Under the pieces are notes generated by a model that saw only the letters and a program-made list of their open reading frames with translations, did no database searches and was not told the origin of the DNA. From Bin55 sp965203735 (lineage in GTDB: Bacteria; Pseudomonadota; Gammaproteobacteria; Pseudomonadales; Azotimanducaceae), in the NCBI GenBank assembly GCA_965203735.1, contig OZ241909.1, positions 930,001-994,000 on the forward strand: a stretch of 64,000 nt of DNA, written 5' to 3'. Each line of letters opens with the position of its first letter. The first letter of the stretch is position 1. Both the position numbers and the translations under genes were made by a program. Below, piece after piece: positions 8,927 to 18,770 of the stretch.

Positions 8927-9778
8927 ATGAAGATTGAGTACCTGTGGAAGGAAGGTGTCCACTTTTCGGCCATTGGACCTAGTGGAAACCCGGTGGAAAT
9001 TGATGGACCGCCCGACATCGGTGGTAGAGATCTCGGCATGCGTCCGATGGAATTGATGCTTATGGGAATTGGAGGATGCACTTCGGTCGATGTCATTCAC
9101 ATCCTTCGTAAGGCCCGGTGTTCGATTCACTCTTGCCGGACAACCGTCACTGCGGAGAGGGAAGATGCTGATCCCAAGGTCTTTCGACAAATACACATTC
9201 ACTTCGAGTTTATGGGAGAAAAACTGTCTGACAGCAAGGTGAGCCGCGCTGTGGAACTTAGTTCCGAGAAGTACTGTTCGGCATCAATCTTGATGAAACG
9301 TGCTGGGGTGGGGATCACCCATAATTGGACCATCCTCCCTCGAGGTGAGAACGAGTCTGCTAGAGATTCAAACGAGACATTAAGACCGGAATCTACACTG
9401 GGGATGCACCATGTAGCTCTGCTCTCGTCTCGTTATGAACAATCCCGAGAGTTTTATGCAAAACTCATGGGAATGGACATCGAATGGGAACCAGATGCAG
9501 ACAACGTGTATCTTTCCTCTGGAAAAGACAATCTTGCTATTCATCGTCGCAGTTCCGACGAAAGCTCTGTTGACTCTCGACTTGACCACATAGGCTTTGT
9601 CGTTTCAAGCGAGAACCAAGTGGATGCTTGGTACCAATTTCTCAAAGGCCAAGACGTGCCCATCGCCGCAGAGCCAAAGACACACCGTGATGGCTCAAGG
9701 AGTTGCTATGTATTGGATCCGGACGAGACTCAGGTGCAAATCATTCACCATCCGCCGCTGACGGAGTCGTTGAGCTAG
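8927..9778 (+). CDS. OsmC-family peroxidase fused to a VOC (glyoxalase-like) domain
   Basis: 283 residues. Residues ~1-137 are an OsmC/YhfA-like domain with the two conserved cysteines, Cys51 in GIGGCTSVDV and Cys117 in SEKYCSAS, which in the family reduce organic hydroperoxides. Residues ~159-275 are a vicinal-oxygen-chelate domain (MHHVALLSSRYEQSREFY, LDHIGFVVSS, YVLDPDETQVQIIHHP) with possible metal ligands His161/His162. A linker of about 20 polar residues joins them. The frame is continuous, so this is a real fusion in this sequence. Substrate unknown; a link to electrophile or peroxide detoxification is inferred. Confidence 0.85.
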   Translation: MKIEYLWKEGVHFSAIGPSGNPVEIDGPPDIGGRDLGMRPMELMLMGIGGCTSVDVIHILRKARCSIHSCRTTVTAEREDADPKVFRQIHIHFEFMGEKLSDSKVSRAVELSSEKYCSASILMKRAGVGITHNWTILPRGENESARDSNETLRPESTLGMHHVALLSSRYEQSREFYAKLMGMDIEWEPDADNVYLSSGKDNLAIHRRSSDESSVDSRLDHIGFVVSSENQVDAWYQFLKGQDVPIAAEPKTHRDGSRSCYVLDPDETQVQIIHHPPLTESLS

Positions 9779-10430
9779 GGACTGCAATCCCAAGAAAGCG
9801 CTACGGGGAACAGCTACTCAATCGACCTGATCCATTTAGGCCGGTGGATAGGTTCACTTGGACGTCGCTCCTAACAGGTCGAAGGCGCATTATTCCTGCG
9901 GGCAAAGTTCCTTCGAATCTACACCATTAGTTGCTTGCAGTATTTCTGTTCAAAGACCGATATTCGATCACCATAACCACGAGAACACAAAGCAAGGGGT
10001 ATGCGACGAAATATAGCGGTATCACAACGCAGAGAGCACCGACTCCGACTGTACCAGCGGTAGCCGTGGACTTCACTATCCAAGTAGATAGCGCTCCGAG
10101 CAATGCGACAACGAGATAAGTACGCGTACGCAAAAAGCCTCTCTTTATGGCAGTTGCCGTCCTCCTCAGAAATCCTGGGGTTGAAGTATCGAGGTTGTTG
10201 ATGGTATTTTTCGATGGATTTGGACAGTCTATGAAATGGGGTCGATTTTGCGTATTTCAAGGGAGCAACCACTGATTGGTGAACAAATCATGAACGTATT
10301 GATCGCGTTTTCGGTCTTGGGTAATTTCTAAGCTATAGTCAACAGCATTCGAGAGTTGAGGGACGAACTTGTGCTGTAAACCGTCCTATTTTTGCCCTTC
10401 ATCCGAAAAAGGGTTCAAGTCAGGTGGAAA
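9779..10430. other. 650-base gap with one doubtful small membrane ORF
   Basis: Between the OsmC-VOC gene and the PEP-utilising enzyme. The only coding candidate is a minus-strand two-helix ORF at 9927-10133. A second minus-strand frame (GTG at 10272) runs into the same area and could be its N-terminus after a frameshift. No RNA gene, clear promoter or terminator was seen. Confidence 0.5.
9927..10133 (-). CDS. possible small membrane protein, 68 aa
   Basis: A TTG-initiated frame with two hydrophobic segments (TYLVVALLGALSTWIV and CVVIPLYFVAYPLLCVLVVM) and a polar tail. No good ribosome site is seen and no ATG/GTG exists in frame upstream. A neighbouring frame starting at GTG 10272 encodes a polar, basic stretch that could be the original N-terminal domain, so this may be the remnant of a frameshifted gene. 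No family recognised. Confidence 0.3.
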   Translation of the reverse strand: MRTRTYLVVALLGALSTWIVKSTATAGTVGVGALCVVIPLYFVAYPLLCVLVVMVIEYRSLNRNTASN

Positions 10431-13289
10431 TTACTTTGATGTGTGCAATTCGACGGTGCCCGCATCTCCATCGATAGTTATCTCTTGCCCATGCTTGATG
10501 CGAATGGTCCCGTTACCCACTCCAAGTACGGCCGGTATTCCATATTCCCGTGCCACGATTGAACCATGGGCCAAAATACTTCCGACATCGGTTACCAGTC
10601 CTGCGGCATGAGCAAATAGCTGAGTCCAAGCAGGGGTCGTCAAAGGACTAACTAGTATGGTTCCCGGCACCATTTTGTCGAACTCGGAAGCACCGGTTAT
10701 GACGCTGGCTGGGGCAGTAACTCGACCGGAACTCACGGGAAACCCTCGCATTGTTTCTGACGACTCGTCATTGAGGATTTGAGTTTCCTTGAATGCAATT
10801 CCGTCGATTTGACTCGCGATTTTCGGCAGCGTTCCGGGTGGATGATGCCGCTTCCGTGCTTCTCTCAATTCGCGCATTACTTCGGCTTGCTCCCCAAGGT
10901 GTGGCAGTGCCTCGTTATTCTTTCGACCCTCAATAGCTTGTTGAAGTTTAGATGTGGTAAGGAAGAACGCATCTTCTTTTTGTTTCAGTGTTCCTGCAGA
11001 TTCAAGCCTGCTTCCCAGCTCGAACACCATGGGTCGGAGAACCGACCATGTGTAGCCGAACAAAAACGCAACATCTTCACGCATGTGGTTGTACTTGCGA
11101 GCCAGCCAGAGCCTAAACCTGAATTGCCAGTACTCCAATCCACTTAAATGTTCGGTGATCTCTTGAAGCTTCTCACTCCGTGTTCGAGTTGCTCGTTCAT
11201 CTTGATTCTTGGGATCGTAGTGCGAATCTTGAACCATCGCTCGGAGTGTTGCAAACAAGCCTGCTGGCTCTTCAAGTTGGGTGGGCTCGATGAAATCCAT
11301 GCTATATCCTTGGTGCCCATAAGTGTTGAGATAGTCACTGATTCCATCGAGTAATTCCTGGCTGTCGTCTCGCTCCTTCAAGATACGCAGCAGGAACTTA
11401 GATGGTGTCGTGAGCACGGCGTGGCTAAGCTTTTCGTTAGATCGAACTTTCTTCGCGATTTCAAACAGGTCGGCATTTGCTTGCATGGTCTTGGATTCAA
11501 TCCCCGACAAGAATTGACCACTGATGAAGTGCTTGTCAGGCAGCGTCTCTCTCAAGAAGCACTGCAATTGGTCATCCGTCGATTTAGCTACACCAAAAGT
11601 GTGGCTTGAGTTGCTTGACCAGTAATAGCCTTCCTCTATACCCATTTCTGTAATGCCTTCGAGCAAAAGTTCGTCGGAGGCTGTAGCAACATCGATCTTG
11701 CTCCACTTTTCCTTGATGCCGAGTAGTCTTGGTCGGGTCGTCTCAAACCACTCTCCGATCTGTCGATTGTTCCACTCTGTGTTGTTGAAAGCGACATAGG
11801 TTGGGTTCTTGCTCTCTGGCATCGTCAAACGACGAGCTATATCGGCTTCCTGGCCTTCATGCCATTCGGCAAACTTTTTCTTGTCCGGGTCGCTAAGGTC
11901 GCCTCGAAATCTCTCTACGTCCCGCTTACGCAATTCGATATCGCGTTCCTGCCGAGCGCGTATCTCTTCTATTGTTGGAGCTTTCTTTGCCTGGACCCTT
12001 TCTTTTCGAACCTTTTCTTCAGCTCGGATTTCAGCAGCGTCGATGTCCTGCTCGGTTGTCTTGAGGAGATCCTTCTCTGCCGCTTGTCGATGCACCATCT
12101 CAAAGTCAAATCTCTGGTAGGCATAGCCATTGATCGCGATGAACATCGGACCACCTCCGACCATTAAGCTCTTGCCCTCTCTTGACGATTCCAGCCCTCT
12201 AGTTAGATAGAGCTCCTCGAACAGCGGACAGATAGGATCGGGCATGTTCTCAACGATTTGACGTCTTGAGGCATACACCGCGGGAGCGGGGACTTCCCAG
12301 TTCAAATCGATTGGTTGAATGGGCAGGTTGGTGATTGGTCGCGACTGCAAGATGTAGAGTTGATCTTCTGAGATTGCCCATTCGATGTCTTGTGGTACAT
12401 CGTTGTATAGCCGTTCTATATTTAGTGCTGCATTAAGGAGTTCTTTGCATTGTGTCGGAGTCAAGGAAAGTTCTCGTCGATGCGCATCATCTACTTCGAG
12501 GGACTGTGTTCCGCCCTCCGCGGAGGGTACGATTTGCATCGCTTTGGGACCGATTTCGGACTGTTTCACCTCGCCTGATTCACGATCAATGATGAATGTG
12601 TCGGGTGTAACTTGCCCGCCAACGACAGCTTCACCTAGACCATAGCTTGAATTTAGCACGACCTCACTACGTTCTCCTGTGGCGGGATTAGCCGTGAATA
12701 AAATTCCGGAGACGTCGGAGGAAACCATCTCTTGGACCACAACTGCCATTGCTACCGAGTCTTGCTCGATACCGTTCTGGTGCCTATAGCTGAGCGCCTG
12801 CGGCGTCCACAGAGAAGTCCAACATCTCTGAATTGCTCTCAGAATCTCTTCATACCCCACCACATTGAGAAATGTCTCTTGTTGTCCGGCAAACGATAAA
12901 TCGGGAAGATCTTCGGCGTTGGCAGAAGAACGTACTGCAACGGGGCAATCTGAGTTGCCAACCTCTTTGTAAGCGCTCAAGATCTCAGACTCAATTTCCA
13001 CAGGTAGCGCTAATGTAGAGAACAGCTCGCCAATCTGTTTCGAAGCGCGTTGGAACGATACGACTCCGTCTCTGAACTCAGGTTTGGCTAGTTGAAGAAT
13101 AAGGTCCTGCAGTCCGTTTTGTTGGACAACCTTTTTGTATGCAGCAGTCGTTACGTGAAAACCGGGAGGGATGCGGAATCCGTTTCGGGCCAAGACAGCC
13201 AGAGACCTTCCTTTTCCGCCGACAATTTCTAAATCGGAGAATTGCGTGTCAAGACGAGCCGTGAAGCCGGCTGTATATCCCTTATTCAC
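10431..13289 (-). CDS. PEP/pyruvate-binding phosphotransferase, rifampicin-phosphotransferase-like
   Basis: 952 residues. N-terminal ATP-grasp-like PPDK domain (VGGKGRSLAVLARNGFRIPP; CPVAVRSSANAEDLPDLSFA; DVSGILFTANPATGERSEVV), a long helical middle (~350-840), and a C-terminal swivelling phosphohistidine domain with TDVGSILAHGSIVAREYGIP, where His908 is the expected phosphocarrier. This three-part order is that of rifampicin phosphotransferase and related enzymes, not of classical PEP synthase, which ends in a TIM barrel that is absent here. The middle domain, which sets the acceptor in this family, is not recognisable. Acceptor unknown; antibiotic resistance should not be assumed. Confidence 0.85.
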   Translation of the reverse strand: MNKGYTAGFTARLDTQFSDLEIVGGKGRSLAVLARNGFRIPPGFHVTTAAYKKVVQQNGLQDLILQLAKPEFRDGVVSFQRASKQIGELFSTLALPVEIESEILSAYKEVGNSDCPVAVRSSANAEDLPDLSFAGQQETFLNVVGYEEILRAIQRCWTSLWTPQALSYRHQNGIEQDSVAMAVVVQEMVSSDVSGILFTANPATGERSEVVLNSSYGLGEAVVGGQVTPDTFIIDRESGEVKQSEIGPKAMQIVPSAEGGTQSLEVDDAHRRELSLTPTQCKELLNAALNIERLYNDVPQDIEWAISEDQLYILQSRPITNLPIQPIDLNWEVPAPAVYASRRQIVENMPDPICPLFEELYLTRGLESSREGKSLMVGGGPMFIAINGYAYQRFDFEMVHRQAAEKDLLKTTEQDIDAAEIRAEEKVRKERVQAKKAPTIEEIRARQERDIELRKRDVERFRGDLSDPDKKKFAEWHEGQEADIARRLTMPESKNPTYVAFNNTEWNNRQIGEWFETTRPRLLGIKEKWSKIDVATASDELLLEGITEMGIEEGYYWSSNSSHTFGVAKSTDDQLQCFLRETLPDKHFISGQFLSGIESKTMQANADLFEIAKKVRSNEKLSHAVLTTPSKFLLRILKERDDSQELLDGISDYLNTYGHQGYSMDFIEPTQLEEPAGLFATLRAMVQDSHYDPKNQDERATRTRSEKLQEITEHLSGLEYWQFRFRLWLARKYNHMREDVAFLFGYTWSVLRPMVFELGSRLESAGTLKQKEDAFFLTTSKLQQAIEGRKNNEALPHLGEQAEVMRELREARKRHHPPGTLPKIASQIDGIAFKETQILNDESSETMRGFPVSSGRVTAPASVITGASEFDKMVPGTILVSPLTTPAWTQLFAHAAGLVTDVGSILAHGSIVAREYGIPAVLGVGNGTIRIKHGQEITIDGDAGTVELHTSK

Positions 13290-13383
13290 TGGTGGAGAAT
13301 CGAGTGGGTTGTGCGCTCGATTCTAGCCTAGAGATTCGATTCACACAGTTGCTATCCGTTTGCAGGAGTTTGTAATTCCAATC

Positions 13384-14052
13384 TCACGCAGTCAGAAAAC
13401 GAACTCTTTTCAAGCCTTGGGGAGAGCCGATGTCCACCCATGTCCCGTCAAAAGACTCTCCGGTAACTTTTCTTTCATTTGCCAACGAAAACAACAGGTC
13501 GTGAGTTAACGAAAATGCCTCTTTGTGGGCAACTTCAAAGATTCGGGGATGCAGGAGCGAAATACCACAGAATGTGTGCGTGTGGTGGGCACGATCCTGA
13601 TTGCGACTGACAATCTTGTCACTCAAGGCAAAGTCTCTACTACACGATTTTGCAACTGTTGGTCGAAGCACCAGGTGCGCAAAGTCTGTAGTTGATTGGG
13701 TTAGAGAACGAAACTGATAGTTGGTCCAGACATCGCCATTCAGAACGACAAAGGGATCACTTCCAAGGTACTTCAATGCATTTGCAATGCCGCCACCGGT
13801 CTCTAGTAGTTGGGTCTCTCGGCTGAGAGTTATCCGCACTCCCAGGTGACGACCAGATCCTATACAGGACTCAATCTGATCGGCGAGGTGATGCACATTC
13901 ACAACAATGTCTTGGATTCCTGCACGTTTCAACCACCGAATCTGGTGGACTATCAACGGTTCGCTATTGATGAGGATCATAGGTTTTGGAATCTTCTCGG
14001 TGAGCGGTAGCAGGCGTGTTCCTTTACCTGCTGCAAGGATCATGGCTTTCAA
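13384..14052 (-). CDS. murU: N-acetylmuramate alpha-1-phosphate uridylyltransferase MurU
   Basis: 222-residue sugar-phosphate nucleotidyltransferase: MILAAGKGTRLLPLTEKIPK (nucleotide binding), ETGGGIANAL, FVVLNGDVWTN (metal Asp) and a C-terminal FDGTWVDIGSPQGL. In the MurNAc recycling route it converts MurNAc-1-phosphate plus UTP to UDP-MurNAc. Its start overlaps the stop of the amgK gene by 4 bases, matching the amgK-murU pair of pseudomonads and making the call firm despite similarity to other nucleotidyltransferases. Confidence 0.9.
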   Translation of the reverse strand: MKAMILAAGKGTRLLPLTEKIPKPMILINSEPLIVHQIRWLKRAGIQDIVVNVHHLADQIESCIGSGRHLGVRITLSRETQLLETGGGIANALKYLGSDPFVVLNGDVWTNYQFRSLTQSTTDFAHLVLRPTVAKSCSRDFALSDKIVSRNQDRAHHTHTFCGISLLHPRIFEVAHKEAFSLTHDLLFSLANERKVTGESFDGTWVDIGSPQGLKRVRFLTA

Positions 14053-15041
14053 GTCACAGACTCTAATCTTCGAGAAACTTCAGGAATCACGCCATCTTGA
14101 AGCCAAGACCCCAGCTCACTCAAATGCCGTACCTGACTGCAAAGTGACTGGGCCTTGTTCAAAGTGGGAAGAACGTGCGGAATGTGAGTGGTCTGACTCT
14201 TAGTCATCCAAAGTCTGACGAAAATGCCCGCTGCCTTTAAGAGCCTTTGTATAGCTGTGAACTTTGTAGCCTCTGCAAGTTGAAAACGGGTATCGACGGT
14301 CGGGATATCAAGCTTTTTCGCTGTGTTCCAGTATTTCGTAAGAGCTGACTCAAACGCTGCGTGAGAGTGATTCCAATAACAGTCGAACAGTAACGACGCT
14401 AGGTCGTAACTAATGGGTCCAAGTAACGCATCCTGAAAGTCAACTACACCGATGTAGGGGAATTGATCAAGATAAAGCAGATTCATGCAGTGAAAGTCCC
14501 GATGCACGGTTACAGTGGGCAACTTGCCGATTTGGTTCACCAAGACCGGAGCCGCGCTCTGAAACACCTGATCGACTGTACCAAGAATGGTCTCGCAGAT
14601 GTATTCACGAAAGATCTGCAATTCGTCGTGAAGTCTCTCTGTGGTGTAGGACGGTATTGCTGGATCGTCGATGGTCTGAATATTCAGGATCGTCTCGACT
14701 GCGACACTGAGCGGTTGAGCTACCGTGCCTTCTCGATATGACGAAAGAAAGGATCTCTTGCCTACGTCTGAAACGACCATGAAGCCTCTGGAGAGGTCGC
14801 AAGCGATTACTTTTGGAACAGGAACTTTCGCTTTAAGGAAAACATCAGATAATGTGACAAACTGCTCGTTGTTTTCCGTGGCAGGAGGGGAATCCATGAG
14901 GATCCAGGATTCAGATGCGCTGGAGCACCGCCAGAACTTTCGCGTACTTGCTTCCGCTGGAAGTTGTTCGACTTGGCAAACTTCTAGCTCGAAGTGTTCC
15001 GAGGCCCAAGCGATCAGTTCGGGTTTCATTGAACACGCCAT
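14049..15041 (-). CDS. amgK: N-acetylmuramate/N-acetylglucosamine kinase AmgK
   Basis: 330 residues of the aminoglycoside-phosphotransferase fold. The catalytic loop VHRDFHCMNLLYL and metal site GVVDFQDALLGPISYDLASL are visible. AmgK phosphorylates the anomeric hydroxyl of MurNAc, bypassing de novo UDP-MurNAc synthesis and giving intrinsic fosfomycin tolerance in Pseudomonas. It is upstream of murU with a 4-base overlap and divergent from lptD, the arrangement seen in pseudomonads. Confidence 0.9.
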   Translation of the reverse strand: MACSMKPELIAWASEHFELEVCQVEQLPAEASTRKFWRCSSASESWILMDSPPATENNEQFVTLSDVFLKAKVPVPKVIACDLSRGFMVVSDVGKRSFLSSYREGTVAQPLSVAVETILNIQTIDDPAIPSYTTERLHDELQIFREYICETILGTVDQVFQSAAPVLVNQIGKLPTVTVHRDFHCMNLLYLDQFPYIGVVDFQDALLGPISYDLASLLFDCYWNHSHAAFESALTKYWNTAKKLDIPTVDTRFQLAEATKFTAIQRLLKAAGIFVRLWMTKSQTTHIPHVLPTLNKAQSLCSQVRHLSELGSWLQDGVIPEVSRRLESVT

Positions 15042-15169
15042 ATTGGAAGTATATGTACTAGGTGCTGTCTCAACTGTCCAATGACCGCGAGTCTAACCAG
15101 TCGCATAGGTACAAATCAAGCACTATTACAGACAGAACCACATACACCGCAATATCAACGATCCGTCAA

Positions 15170-17362
15170 ATGCCTCGCCATTGTCTCCCTCAACTATCGG
15201 TACTACTTGCTCTATTCTTATACGCCGGTAACGTTATAGGGGAAACCACACTTGCTGAAGAACTTTGGCACAACGAAGACTCTCGGAGCAGCTGTGGGGG
15301 GAGCTATATCGTCGTTCCGGAAAGCAGTAGCGATTCTCCAGAAAGCACAAGATTGTTGGCAGACAGAGTACGAATAGACCTAGATGGGACAGGACAAGTC
15401 GTCGGCAATGTTGTGATTCAGCGAGATGGTCAGACGCTCGAAGCTCCGTCCTTAGATCTCAATACAGAAGAGAGAGTATTCAAGACTCCGCATGGAGCCC
15501 AGATCGTATCGAGTGACATTGCCGTTCGTGTAGCCCGGAGCAGTATTGAAGTCGAATCCGAATTGGTTGATATTCAAGATGCTGAATTCGTGATGCTTGC
15601 AGAACAGTACCGTGGATACGCCGACACGCTAAGAGCTAGTGCTAACTCAATCGAATTGTCTGGTGCATTAATAACTCAGTGCCCACCCAATAACAACTCA
15701 TGGTCTCTGATGACCAATCAATTGCGTGTCGACCGCAACGAGAACATTGCTGTTGCCAGGGGAGTAAGTCTCAGGTTAGGAAGAGTTCCGCTGCTGTACG
15801 TACCCTACGCACGCTTTCCAATAGTGCAAAGTCGAACCAGCGGATTGCTGTTGCCTGAATTCGAGAACAGCAGTTTGCTTGGTTTTCAACTTGGTCTACC
15901 TGTTTACTTCAATCTGGCTCCAAATTACGACCTTACCTTGACGCCAAGGCTCTCTACCAAACGCAATCACACAATGGAGATTGAGTTCCGTCATAGAAAT
16001 TTTCAATCCAACTCAAAGCTCGTTGGAATTGTTCTGCCATCAGACCACCAGTACCAGAAGTACGTCAATCGACTCTTGCGTGAACCATTCACGTACACGG
16101 AAGGTAGGAAAGAGCGATGGTTGTTGGACGCCAACAGTGACCTCTTGTGGAATTCCTGGAATGCGGACGTGGCTTATTCACTGGTAAGCGACACAGACTT
16201 CTATAGAGACTTTGGAGAATCATCGGGCGATTTCAATCACGTCGGGTTGTCTCGAGTTTTGAGGATTTCGAGAATTGGTCGCAAATTCGACCTTGGAATC
16301 TTGATGGAGAGGTACGACCCTTTCCGGCAGTGGGGAACCCATGTGGCAAAGTTGCCGCAAATCACATTAAGCGGGGGCCACTCTCTTGGACCGCTGAAGG
16401 CAGCTATCAAAGTCGACTGGACTCGCATGGAGTCGCACGGAACTGAAGCTTCAAGTGAGTTTGATCGAAGCCATGGAGAGTTGTCTGTCAGTTTCCCCGT
16501 TAGCAGGACATGGGGCTACAGTCGTTTGAAAGTGCTCAGAACATTCACTCGATACCAATCTTCGAAATACCGACTTGATGACCGGGAGACAACCACTTAC
16601 TTGCTCGACACGGGACTGTGGCTTGAGCGAACTCGTAAGGATGCTTCTGTTGTCTCCCACCAGCTTGAACCGCGATTGGTTTATGCACGCAGAGCGGGAG
16701 TTCCGCAAATTGGATTTCCCGATTGGGACACTGGTCCCCCTAGTGCAAGTATTCGAACATTGGTTGAACCCTTTCGGCGTGCTGGTATCGACAGAATTGG
16801 GGAGTTGAATGCACTGTCGGTTTCATTGGTCGCACGTTTCATGGATAAAACGACACAAAGAGAGAAGACTCGGATCACAACGGTACTCTCGATCCCCAGT
16901 GAAGGCTACGGAGTTGAAATCGAAAATAAACTTGGCGGTGAACTTTCTGTCACTGGATTCCATCTAATAAGACCAGATAGATGGACACAAGAGGCTACGG
17001 GTTCTTCTGTTCGCTATAGTCGAGATGGAATCGAATTTTTGGGCCAGATTCGCTATCACCAACCGGATGATCTATTGCAGTCATTTTTGAGCGCAAAGAT
17101 CTCGCTTAACGAGAAGTGGACGATCTATGGTCGCTGGAACTACGACTGGACTTACGATCGACATGTTGAGTCCTATGCGGGGTTTGAACGTTCAGGCTGT
17201 TGTGTCGCGTTCAGATTCTTATGGCGAAAGTCTTTGCGTTATGGATTTGCCGATTGGGAGGATTTGCGGGCTCGAACGGGATTGCATCTTGAGCTGTCAC
17301 TAAAGGGCCTTACTTCATTTGGAGACAATATTGCGTCAATCATCGAGAGACGCGTTCGTTAA
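15170..17362 (+). CDS. lptD: LPS-assembly protein LptD
   Basis: Outer-membrane barrel that, with LptE, inserts lipopolysaccharide into the outer leaflet. I start at ATG 15170, where a signal peptide follows directly (PQLSVLLALFLYAGNVIG); a frame-open TTG at 15062 adds a polar leader and is unlikely. About 730 residues. An OstA/LptA-like N-domain (~70-190) precedes a 26-strand barrel region. Four cysteines match the disulfide set of E. coli LptD: one in SRSSCGG, one in ITQCPPN and the adjacent pair in RSGCCVAF. Followed closely by surA, whose product folds it. Confidence 0.95.
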   Translation: MPRHCLPQLSVLLALFLYAGNVIGETTLAEELWHNEDSRSSCGGSYIVVPESSSDSPESTRLLADRVRIDLDGTGQVVGNVVIQRDGQTLEAPSLDLNTEERVFKTPHGAQIVSSDIAVRVARSSIEVESELVDIQDAEFVMLAEQYRGYADTLRASANSIELSGALITQCPPNNNSWSLMTNQLRVDRNENIAVARGVSLRLGRVPLLYVPYARFPIVQSRTSGLLLPEFENSSLLGFQLGLPVYFNLAPNYDLTLTPRLSTKRNHTMEIEFRHRNFQSNSKLVGIVLPSDHQYQKYVNRLLREPFTYTEGRKERWLLDANSDLLWNSWNADVAYSLVSDTDFYRDFGESSGDFNHVGLSRVLRISRIGRKFDLGILMERYDPFRQWGTHVAKLPQITLSGGHSLGPLKAAIKVDWTRMESHGTEASSEFDRSHGELSVSFPVSRTWGYSRLKVLRTFTRYQSSKYRLDDRETTTYLLDTGLWLERTRKDASVVSHQLEPRLVYARRAGVPQIGFPDWDTGPPSASIRTLVEPFRRAGIDRIGELNALSVSLVARFMDKTTQREKTRITTVLSIPSEGYGVEIENKLGGELSVTGFHLIRPDRWTQEATGSSVRYSRDGIEFLGQIRYHQPDDLLQSFLSAKISLNEKWTIYGRWNYDWTYDRHVESYAGFERSGCCVAFRFLWRKSLRYGFADWEDLRARTGLHLELSLKGLTSFGDNIASIIERRVR

Positions 17363-17411
17363 CGGTTCTGATGGTGCTGGTAGTATCCACGCCTGACTAC
17401 GGAGGTTGAGA

Positions 17412-18737
17412 GTGATCAAAAAAAATATATCAAGAGTTTCTATCACGACTCTCGTGATTGCAGCGTTTTCCTTGTGCTTCGGAGCAACACGGATTGTTGG
17501 GGAGACTTTGGATGCTGTTGCAGTGATTGTGAACGACGGGGTGATCACGCTATCGGAAATTGACGCGAGATATGAGAGCTTCTTGCAGCAAGCAGCCGAA
17601 GCAGGCGTGACGGATTTACCTCCTAAAGATGTAGTCATAGAGCAAGTTATCGAGCGTCTTATCTCGGAAAGTATTCAATTGCAAGAAGCAACTTTTCACG
17701 GGATTGTGGTTGACGACGAAGCACTCACAGGGTGGATTCGAGCGTTTGCGGAAGAACGAGACATGGAACTGGACGAACTACGTTCCGACTTGGAGAGCAG
17801 AGGAATCTCCTATCGATCGTTCCGAGACGACGTAAGAAGACAAATGCTACTTGAAGGTATTCAGCGACAGATTTTCGTGCAACGTGTTTTTATAACGCAG
17901 CAGGACATTAGGGACTTCAGAAATTCTCCTTTCTTCGAGGTAATGGCATCGGATCAGTACCACGTCGGTCACATTCTGATTTCAGCGGAAGGATCAATGG
18001 ACTCAGAAGTAGTCAAGGCGGCTGAGACCGAGGCGCAACAAATTGTCAAGGAACTACGAGACGGAGCTGAATTCGCGAAGATGGCGATTAACCATTCTTC
18101 CGCGTCCACTGCTCTCGAAGGAGGTGATTTGGGGTGGCGCTACGCAGAGGAAATTCCGAGTTTGTTTGCTGAATTGGTCGTCGAAATGAAAGTTGGGGAA
18201 ACCTCGGATCCCCTACGAAATTCGCTTGGATTCCACATCGTTCAATTGATGGATAAACAAGGTGCATCGACATCGGAAGCCGAACAGTCTTTGGTGCGGC
18301 ATATCTTGATTGTTCCTTCCACGATCAAGACCAAAGAGAAGGCCTTTGAAGAAATCACCGAAGTGCGTAAGCAGATCTTGGAGGGCGAGGACTTTGCAGA
18401 ACTTGCTAAAGAGCACTCGGAAGATCCTGGCTCTGCTCTTGCTGGGGGAGATATGGGATGGTTAGATCCTTCACGAACGGATAGGCCTTTGGATCCCACT
18501 TTTGCCACAGTCATGATCACAACCGAAGTCGGGGAAATCTCAGAAGTGTTTGAATCCGAATTTGGATGGCACATACTTGAGGTGCTAGACCGAAGAACTG
18601 AAGATCTATCCGAGAAAGCAAAAGACGACCTGGCATTACGTGCATTGCATCAGCGGCGTGCTGGCGAAGCTTGGCAGAATTGGTTAAAGGAAATACGCGA
18701 CGAGGCGTTTGTAAAGGTTGTCCGAAATCCGAAGTAA
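17412..18737 (+). CDS. surA: periplasmic chaperone/peptidyl-prolyl isomerase SurA
   Basis: About 441 residues: a signal peptide (ISRVSITTLVIAAFSLCFGA), the helical SurA N-domain (LDAVAVIVNDGVITLSEID), and two parvulin domains (HVGHILISAEG ... EGGDLGWR and VRHILIVPS ... AGGDMGWL). It escorts LptD and other barrels to the BAM complex. GTG 17412 is preferred over TTG 17406 because the ACGGAGG ribosome site at 17399-17405 sits right against the TTG but 6 bases from the GTG. pdxA, usual between surA and rsmA, is missing. Confidence 0.96.
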   Translation: MIKKNISRVSITTLVIAAFSLCFGATRIVGETLDAVAVIVNDGVITLSEIDARYESFLQQAAEAGVTDLPPKDVVIEQVIERLISESIQLQEATFHGIVVDDEALTGWIRAFAEERDMELDELRSDLESRGISYRSFRDDVRRQMLLEGIQRQIFVQRVFITQQDIRDFRNSPFFEVMASDQYHVGHILISAEGSMDSEVVKAAETEAQQIVKELRDGAEFAKMAINHSSASTALEGGDLGWRYAEEIPSLFAELVVEMKVGETSDPLRNSLGFHIVQLMDKQGASTSEAEQSLVRHILIVPSTIKTKEKAFEEITEVRKQILEGEDFAELAKEHSEDPGSALAGGDMGWLDPSRTDRPLDPTFATVMITTEVGEISEVFESEFGWHILEVLDRRTEDLSEKAKDDLALRALHQRRAGEAWQNWLKEIRDEAFVKVVRNPK

Positions 18738-18770
18738 ACAATAAAGGATGGGACAAACTAAACGGTCGAT

